From an uncultured Rhodocyclaceae bacterium (GTDB lineage: Bacteria; Pseudomonadota; Gammaproteobacteria; Burkholderiales; Rhodocyclaceae): a stretch of 10,237 bases of DNA. Positions 6,732 through 10,237 of this stretch are shown here, one piece after another; the stretch's first letter is position 1, and every line of letters begins with the position of its first letter. The notes beneath the pieces were generated by a model, which saw only the letters and a program-made list of their open reading frames with translations, was not told the origin of the DNA and made no database searches. The stretch lies in contig CALAGF010000136.1 in NCBI GenBank assembly GCA_937892345.1, forward strand, positions 1 to 10,237, in the 5' to 3' direction. The position numbers and the translations under genes were made by a program.

Positions 6732-7154
6732 TCAGCGGATGCGGTAGCTGGCGTGGCAGGCGACACAGGTGCCGGTCAGTTCGGACAGGTGTTGCATCGC
6801 AGCAGGCTTGTCACCGCTGGCAGCCGATTTTGCAAAGGCGCTGGCCGCCTGATGACCGGCCATCCCCAGTGCGTGCATTTCACGGGGCATTTGCGGTCCG
6901 GGTCGGGCATCAAAGGGCAGTCGCGCATTTTTGCCCATCGCGCTCTGGCCCAGCCCTTCTTCAGCGACGCGGGCAGCCTCGCTGAGTTTGTCCGTGGCCA
7001 GCAGATTGATGATTTCGTTGAGCGCAATCAGGTTGTCGCGCATTTCCTGGCGCAGGGTTTCCTGAGCGGGAGCGGGCAGCGGGGCGAGCATGCGGGTGTC
7101 CTCGGCATGCGCAATCAGCGGTAGCAGGGCAATCAGGGTGCAGAGGTATTTCAT
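6732..7154 (-). CDS. Class II cytochrome c (c'/c-556-like), periplasmic
   Basis: A 140-residue protein with a signal peptide (MKYLCTLIALLPLIAHA, cleavage at about residue 17). It carries a single haem-attachment site C130-V-A-C-H134 right at the C terminus followed by ASYRIR. A C-terminal CxxCHxxYR and an all-helical body of about 120 residues are hallmarks of the four-helix-bundle class II cytochromes. If the sixth ligand position is empty this is a cytochrome c' (binds NO and CO). A Met in the first helix region (M38) could instead make it a low-spin c-556 type; the sequence does not settle this. The ATG at 7154 is preferred over an in-frame TTG at 7160 because GGGAG lies 6 bases upstream of the ATG and directly abuts the TTG. 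It is the first gene of the leftward operon. Confidence 0.88.
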   Translation of the reverse strand: MKYLCTLIALLPLIAHAEDTRMLAPLPAPAQETLRQEMRDNLIALNEIINLLATDKLSEAARVAEEGLGQSAMGKNARLPFDARPGPQMPREMHALGMAGHQAASAFAKSAASGDKPAAMQHLSELTGTCVACHASYRIR

Positions 7155-7160
7155 GGTCAA

Positions 7161-7165
7161 CTCCC
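7161..7165 (-). promoter_or_regulatory. Shine-Dalgarno deciding the cytochrome c' start
   Basis: On the minus strand GGGAG is followed by six bases and the ATG at 7154. The alternative TTG start at 7160 would begin immediately after the GGGAG, too close to be used, so the shorter 140-residue protein is favoured. Confidence 0.7.
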
Positions 7166-7180
7166 GTGGACGATAAGCAT

Positions 7181-7186
7181 TTTATA
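7181..7186 (-). promoter_or_regulatory. -10 element of the cytochrome c'/PepSY/two-component operon
   Basis: On the minus strand TATAAA (5 of 6 to TATAAT; the overlapping TAAAAT is an alternative) lies 12 bases downstream of the GTTCA direct-repeat pair ending at 7199. This spacing is close to that of PhoP-type activated promoters, where the box replaces a -35 element. Initiation would fall near 7174, leaving a leader of about 20 bases with the Shine-Dalgarno. Confidence 0.6.
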
Positions 7187-7198
7187 GCCTGTGCCAGA

Positions 7199-7235
7199 TG
7201 AACGGCAGGTGAACGGGGTGTTCAGCTTCCGTTCA
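7199..7235. promoter_or_regulatory. Divergent operator: inverted pair of 11-bp-period direct repeats
   Basis: The plus strand has TGAAC at 7199-7203 and 7210-7214, then GTTCA at 7220-7224 and 7231-7235. Read from the centre outward, each side is GTTCA-N6-GTTCA. The minus-side unit GTTCACCTGCCGTTCA and the plus-side unit GTTCAGCTTCCGTTCA agree at 14 of 16 positions and are separated by 5 bases (7215-7219). Two-hexamer direct repeats with an 11-bp period are the standard operator form of OmpR/PhoB-family regulators, and such a regulator is encoded at 5765-6430. Each unit faces one of the two divergent operons. Assignment to that regulator is inference. Confidence 0.7.
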
Positions 7236-7283
7236 GGGGGCTTTGGGCAAAGTGGCGCCATCAACTTTTTCAGGAGCTCCGCC

Positions 7284-7703
7284 ATGAACCATCTTGTTCT
7301 TTCCATGCTGAGGTGTGCGCTGTTCGCCGCTGCGCTGCCGCTCCCGGCAATCGCCGCAGCAGACCCCGTGGGTGCCGCGTATGCGGCCGAAGCGCGGGCG
7401 GCTGATCCCGGATTTTCCGGTTTCTCCGCAATGCGGGGCCAAGCCCTGTATCGCCAGCAGTTCACCGGCGGCAAGCCTGACACGCCTTCTTGCACAAACT
7501 GCCATGGGCTCGATCCGCGTACGCCGGGTCGCTCGCTGACCGGCAAGGCGCTTGAGCCCATGGCGAGTTCCGTGTCGCCCACGCGTTACGCCGATGCAGC
7601 CAAGGTCGAAAAATGGTTTCGCCGGAATTGCCGTGAAGTCTTGGGGCGCGAATGTTCGCCGCGTGAAAAAGGCGACTGGCTGAGCTATGTCCGCGGGCAA
7701 TGA
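7284..7703 (+). CDS. shp: SHP-type monoheme cytochrome c (DUF1924)
   Basis: A 139-residue periplasmic cytochrome of the sphaeroides haem protein family. The signal peptide ends near residue 25 (LPAIAA|ADP). The haem site is C70-T-N-C-H74 with H74 as the proximal ligand. The family C-terminal segment KVEKWFRRNC...GREC (109-124) is conserved. In the characterised Rhodobacter SHP an Asn is the distal haem ligand, released when O2, NO or other ligands bind, and a disulfide lies next to it. N115, C116 and C124 fit these roles. The closing PREKGDWLSYVRGQ is also typical. The ATG at 7284 has AGGAG at 7272-7276, 7 bases upstream; an open frame to 7191 runs through the operator and is rejected. It is the first gene of the rightward operon; its likely electron donor, DHC, follows after 25 bases. 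Confidence 0.9.
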   Translation: MNHLVLSMLRCALFAAALPLPAIAAADPVGAAYAAEARAADPGFSGFSAMRGQALYRQQFTGGKPDTPSCTNCHGLDPRTPGRSLTGKALEPMASSVSPTRYADAAKVEKWFRRNCREVLGRECSPREKGDWLSYVRGQ

Positions 7704-7728
7704 GTCCGAAGGTTTCAAGGAGAAAAAC

Positions 7729-8223
7729 ATGATCAAACCATTTATCCGTCCCGTCGTGCTTGTTCTTGCCGCCGGTGCTTTTTCGCTGCTCCTGCTCAAT
7801 CGTGTTCAGGCCGGCGGAAGCCATTACTTTCCGCCAGTTGCTGATCCGCTCGTACAGTCCGAGTGCGGCAGTTGTCACCTGGCATTCGCGCCATCGATGC
7901 TGCCAGCGCGTTCCTGGCAGGCATTGATGGGGGGCTTGCAAAACCATTTTGGCGACGATGCGACGGTCGACCCTGCAACAGCGGAAAAAATCACCCGCTA
8001 CCTGATTGAGAACGCCGCGGATCGTGCCGGACAACGACAGGGCAGCAAGTTGCAGCGCGGGCTTTCGGCTGCGAGTACGCCCTTGCGCATCACCGAATTA
8101 CCCAAATGGATCAGCGAACATCGAGAAGTTTCAGCGCGAAACTGGCGTGATCCCAAGGTGCGTAGCCGGGCGAACTGCACTGCCTGCCACGCCGATGCCG
8201 CGCAAGGTTATTACGAAGATTGA
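7729..8223 (+). CDS. dhc: Diheme cytochrome c (DHC family)
   Basis: A 164-residue periplasmic diheme cytochrome. An N-terminal signal sequence (LVLAAGAFSLLLLNRVQA, cleavage at about residue 28) precedes the N-terminal haem site C46-G-S-C-H and the C-terminal site CTACH near the end, followed by ADAAQGYYED. The segments ECGSCHLAFAPSMLPARSW and NHFGDDATVD are characteristic of the DHC family, known as the redox partner of SHP. The ATG at 7729 has AAGGAG 6 bases upstream. Its stop codon overlaps the ribosome site of the downstream reductase (TGAGGAG), so the two are tightly co-translated. I infer that it carries electrons from the membrane b hemes to SHP. Confidence 0.9.
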   Translation: MIKPFIRPVVLVLAAGAFSLLLLNRVQAGGSHYFPPVADPLVQSECGSCHLAFAPSMLPARSWQALMGGLQNHFGDDATVDPATAEKITRYLIENAADRAGQRQGSKLQRGLSAASTPLRITELPKWISEHREVSARNWRDPKVRSRANCTACHADAAQGYYED

Positions 8224-8232
8224 GGAGCGGAA

Positions 8233-9555
8233 ATGAAGACGCTGATTGCCGGCCTGATGGCGCTGGTCGGGCTCTCCTGGGGATGGGCATGGCTGCAAGG
8301 GGGCGTTGTGCCCGATGTGAATCCACTTTGGCAATGGCGGCAGGAGGGCTTGTACCTGAGCGGCCTGATGGCGATTGCCCTGATGTCGCTCAGCATGTAT
8401 CTCTCGTCCCGGCCGCGCTGGCTGGAAAGCGCGTTGGGTGGCATGGATCGGGTCTATCGGACCCACAAGTGGGCCGGCATGCTCAGCGGTGGCTGGGCGC
8501 TGTCTCACTGGCTGATCGAAATGTCGGACGACGTGCTGAAAGTCCTGGTCGGGCGAGAAGGGCGCCTTCCGCGCGAGCGCCTCGGCGGGGTCCTGGATGC
8601 GCTGCGCGATCTGGGCAAGGACATGGGCGAGTGGGCGATCTACGCCTTGCTGGTCATGTTGGTCATTAGCTTGTGGAAACGCGTGCCTTATCGCTACTGG
8701 CGTTTTCTGCATCGGGCGATGCCGGGCATTTACCTGATGGCTGCCGCGCATGCGGCCCTGCTCGCGCCGGTCAGTTATTGGCAGCAGCCCGTCGGAGGGC
8801 TGATGGCTGTGCTGCTACTCGCCGGCAGCTACGGTGCGCTGATTGCCTTGCTCGGCAGGATCGGTCGTGCCAGTCAGTTTTCCGGGAAAATCGTTGCGCT
8901 GAACTCGCGCACCCATGGTGTTCTGCACCTGCGCTGCCAGATGGATGCCGGCTGGCGCGGGCATCAGCCGGGGCAGTTTGCGTTCATCCACTTTGATGCG
9001 GCTGAAGGTGCGCATCCTTTCACCATTGCCGGTGCTGATCGTGGCGATGGCTGTCTGGATTTCGAAATCAAGGCGCTGGGCGATTACACAGCGAATTTGT
9101 CCGCGCATTTGACGCTGGGGCAGCGGGTTCGCGTTGAGGGGCCGTATGGGCGCTTCATGCTGAAGCGCATCAAGCCGGCGCTGCGTCAGATCTGGATTGC
9201 CGGCGGTATCGGGATCACGCCCTTCATCGCCTGGCTGGAGGCTTTGCAGGGCAAGCCGGTGAGCGGTACGGTCATCGATCTGCATTATTGCATTCGCAGT
9301 GTGGCCAACGATCCTTTCGTGTCACGTCTGGAAATCCTGTGCGCAGCAGTGCCCGGCATGAAGCTGCATGTCCATGCGGATGACCAGCCGGCTGGACCCT
9401 CTCTTGCCGAATGGCTTCTTTCCGAAGCAGGACAGGCTGGGAGTGAGCTTTGGTTTTGTGGTCCGACAGGGCTGGCTGAGCATGCAAGACAGGCGCTGGC
9501 GCCCCTTGGCATGTCGGGGCCGGCATTTCACCAGGAAGCGTTCGAGCTCCGTTGA
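8233..9555 (+). CDS. NOX/ferric-reductase-like flavocytochrome b
   Basis: A 440-residue inner-membrane oxidoreductase. The N-terminal 210 residues hold about six membrane segments. Two His pairs, H78-x13-H92 and H160-x12-H173, match the bis-haem spacing of NADPH oxidase and ferric reductase domains. The cytosolic half has an FAD-binding barrel (QPGQFAFIHF, then HPFTIAG at 261-267, and EGPYGRF) and an NAD(P)-binding fold (AGGIGITPF at 323-331, FCGPTGL at 408-414), ending FHQEAFELR. It should move electrons from NAD(P)H through FAD and two b hemes to the periplasmic side. The ATG has GAGGAG 5 bases upstream and is 9 bases after the DHC stop. The acceptor could be O2 or Fe(III) as in its homologues, but the operon argues for DHC. 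The published SHP/DHC clusters I recall carry a b561-type cytochrome here instead. Confidence 0.92.
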   Translation: MKTLIAGLMALVGLSWGWAWLQGGVVPDVNPLWQWRQEGLYLSGLMAIALMSLSMYLSSRPRWLESALGGMDRVYRTHKWAGMLSGGWALSHWLIEMSDDVLKVLVGREGRLPRERLGGVLDALRDLGKDMGEWAIYALLVMLVISLWKRVPYRYWRFLHRAMPGIYLMAAAHAALLAPVSYWQQPVGGLMAVLLLAGSYGALIALLGRIGRASQFSGKIVALNSRTHGVLHLRCQMDAGWRGHQPGQFAFIHFDAAEGAHPFTIAGADRGDGCLDFEIKALGDYTANLSAHLTLGQRVRVEGPYGRFMLKRIKPALRQIWIAGGIGITPFIAWLEALQGKPVSGTVIDLHYCIRSVANDPFVSRLEILCAAVPGMKLHVHADDQPAGPSLAEWLLSEAGQAGSELWFCGPTGLAEHARQALAPLGMSGPAFHQEAFELR

Positions 9556-9563
9556 TTAGTGCG

Positions 9564-9588
9564 AAATGCCTTGTGCCACAAGGGATTT
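9564..9588 (+). terminator. Palindrome after the reductase gene, possible terminator
   Basis: AAAT-G-CCTTGTG then a single C then CACAAGG-G-ATTT form an imperfect 25-base palindrome centred on 9576, starting 9 bases after the reductase stop. As RNA the inner bases would open into a 5-base loop over a 5-bp stem with flanking A-U pairs. The downstream T-run is short (ATTT), so it is at best a weak intrinsic terminator and could be a protein-binding site instead. The rest of 9589-9644 shows nothing I can name. Confidence 0.35.
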
Positions 9589-9644
9589 GCAGAGATTTTC
9601 AGGTGTCGCACAGCGAATGAAGGGGATTTGTTTGCATGCGGCCC

Positions 9645-9674
9645 CTTGAAATCCGCCGGAGCCGTCCCTATTAT
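9645..9674 (+). promoter_or_regulatory. groESL promoter, overlapping sigma-70 and sigma-32 elements
   Basis: TTGAAA at 9646-9651, a 17-base spacer and TATTAT at 9669-9674 make a strong sigma-70 promoter (5 of 6 in both boxes). The same bases read as a heat-shock promoter: CTTGAAA (9645-9651), 14 bases, then CCCTATTA (9666-9673), close to the CCCCATWT -10 of sigma-32. Transcription would start near 9681, inside the CIRCE element, so repressor binding would block initiation. Confidence 0.75.
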
Positions 9675-9700
9675 TAGCACTCACCGGCAACGAGTGCTAA
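9674..9700 (+). promoter_or_regulatory. CIRCE operator (HrcA binding site)
   Basis: A perfect inverted repeat TTAGCACTC (9674-9682), nine spacer bases, GAGTGCTAA (9692-9700), identical to the CIRCE consensus. HrcA binds it to repress groESL until heat stress; GroE helps HrcA fold. It overlaps the -10 end and start site of the promoter. hrcA itself is not in the window. Confidence 0.97.
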
Positions 9701-9705
9701 CAAGT

Positions 9706-9736
9706 GCATTCGCCGGGTCCCGCAGGGCGTGAATGC
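9706..9736 (+). other. Possible stem-loop in the groES leader
   Basis: GCATTC (9706-9711) pairs with GAATGC (9731-9736), and the adjoining GCC (9712-9714) can pair with GGC (9726-9728) leaving a two-base bulge and an 11-base loop. It lies in the 5' untranslated region downstream of CIRCE and well before the ribosome site at 9779-9783. A role in mRNA stability is conceivable but unproven; it lacks the G-bulged pairing with the Shine-Dalgarno expected of ROSE thermometers. Confidence 0.3.
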
Positions 9737-9791
9737 GCCAGCGGCCAATTTCAGTCAGTCCTTATCTATACATTGTTCAGGAGTCTGCTTT

Positions 9792-10082
9792 ATGAATATT
9801 CGTCCTTTGCACGACCGCGTGATCGTCAAGCGTGTTGAAGCCGAGCGCACCACCGCTTCCGGCATCGTCCTTCCCGATTCCGCCGGCGAAAAGCCGGATC
9901 AAGGTGAAATCCTGGCCGTCGGCCCGGGCAAGCGTGACGACAACGGCAAGCAGATTGCTCTCGACGTGAAGGTCGGCGATCGCGTTCTGTTCGGCAAGTA
10001 CGCCGGTCAGGCCGTCAAGGTTGATGGTCAGGAAGTCCTGGTCATGCGTGAAGAAGACATCATGGGTGTCCTGCAGGCTTAA
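9792..10082 (+). CDS. groES: GroES co-chaperonin
   Basis: A complete 96-residue 10-kDa chaperonin, the usual length, starting MNIRPLHDRVIVKRVE. It includes the mobile loop that contacts GroEL (ERTTASGIVLPDSAGEKP, about 18-35), the barrel core GEILAVGPG and KVGDRVLFGKYAG, and the closing EEDIMGVL. It caps the GroEL ring with ATP to enclose folding proteins in the cytosol. The ATG at 9792 has AGGAG 8 bases upstream (9779-9783); the in-frame extension to 9729 would fall in the leader. It is first in the heat-shock operon with groEL, 73 bases upstream of the groEL ATG. Confidence 0.99.
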   Translation: MNIRPLHDRVIVKRVEAERTTASGIVLPDSAGEKPDQGEILAVGPGKRDDNGKQIALDVKVGDRVLFGKYAGQAVKVDGQEVLVMREEDIMGVLQA

Positions 10083-10103
10083 TTGCCGCGACCCTAGAGA
10101 TTT

Positions 10104-10125
10104 CGGTTGATCCTGCGGTCAACCG
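10104..10125 (+). other. Stem-loop between groES and groEL
   Basis: CGGTTGA (10104-10110) and TCAACCG (10119-10125) form a perfect 7-bp stem with an 8-base loop, extendable by weak T-G pairs. It lies 22 bases after the groES stop and is not followed by a T-run, so it is not an intrinsic terminator. It could act in mRNA processing or differential stability of the groES and groEL parts. Confidence 0.45.
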
Positions 10126-10155
10126 GGAAAACAGATCAAAATTCAGGAGCTATAA

Positions 10156-10237
10156 ATGGCAGCTAAAGAAGTCAAATTCGGTGATTCCGCCCGTGCCCGC
10201 ATGGTCGAAGGCATCAACGTCCTGGCCGATGCGGTCA
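10156..10237 (+). CDS. groEL: GroEL chaperonin, 5' end (cut by window edge)
   Basis: The first 27 codons are present, reading MAAKEVKFGDSARARMVEG then INVLADAV, the typical start of the 60-kDa chaperonin. The ATG has AGGAG at 10145-10149, 6 bases upstream. The gene runs off the right edge. With GroES it forms the ATP-driven folding chamber. Confidence 0.98.
   Translation, partial: MAAKEVKFGDSARARMVEGINVLADAV

Noticed and set aside
7241..7252. Palindrome CTTTG-GG-CAAAG beside the divergent operator
   Set aside because: Short and expected by chance at this length; it falls in the rightward core promoter area but I cannot tie it to a known regulator.
7191..7283. Earlier start for the SHP gene
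   Set aside because: It would translate through the promoter/operator region. The ATG at 7284 has a good AGGAG and starts a proper signal peptide.

Overview
The window reads as a GC-rich betaproteobacterial chromosome, most likely Rhodocyclales (Dechloromonas/Azonexus-like). This rests on the GroES sequence, the perfect CIRCE element in front of groES, the density of c-type cytochromes and the tightly packed signalling operons. The genus is an inference; no rRNA or other phylogenetic marker is present. I see no mobile element, tRNA, rRNA or CRISPR array. Almost all of the window is coding.

Layout. (1) Positions 2-205 (+) hold the 3' end of a small membrane protein. Its last 55 bases overlap, tail to tail, the end of a leftward operon. 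(2) A leftward operon runs from 4296 to 151: a stand-alone CheY-like receiver, a CheC-type phosphatase with both active sites intact, a PAS protein with a degenerate GGDEF domain and a Cys-rich tail, a PBP4-type D-alanyl-D-alanine carboxypeptidase (dacB), and a short QueG-like double [4Fe-4S] protein. Adjacent genes overlap by 4 bases or are 1 base apart. (3) A second leftward operon runs from 7154 to 4398: a class II (c'/c-556-like) cytochrome c, a small periplasmic PepSY protein, an OmpR-family response regulator (PhoP/QseB type) and its PhoQ-like histidine kinase. (4) Diverging from it, rightward from 7284 to 9555: an SHP-type (DUF1924) monoheme cytochrome, a diheme cytochrome c (DHC) and a NOX/ferric-reductase-like membrane flavocytochrome b. 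(5) At the right edge, the groES-groEL operon starts under overlapping sigma-70/sigma-32 promoter elements and CIRCE; groEL is cut by the window end.

How it works together. The most interesting part is 4398-9555. The three rightward genes encode a complete predicted path for electrons from cytosolic NAD(P)H through FAD and two b hemes, across the membrane to DHC and then SHP. SHP is a family known to bind O2 and NO with a displaceable Asn haem ligand. The divergent operon supplies another gas-binding-type cytochrome and a two-component system. The 129-bp region between the operons carries two tandem direct repeats (GTTCA-N6-GTTCA, 11-bp period) arranged as an inverted pair. This is what one expects for an OmpR-family regulator controlling both directions. 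I infer a self-regulated, envelope-facing O2/NO (or other small ligand) redox system. The substrate and physiological role cannot be read from the sequence.
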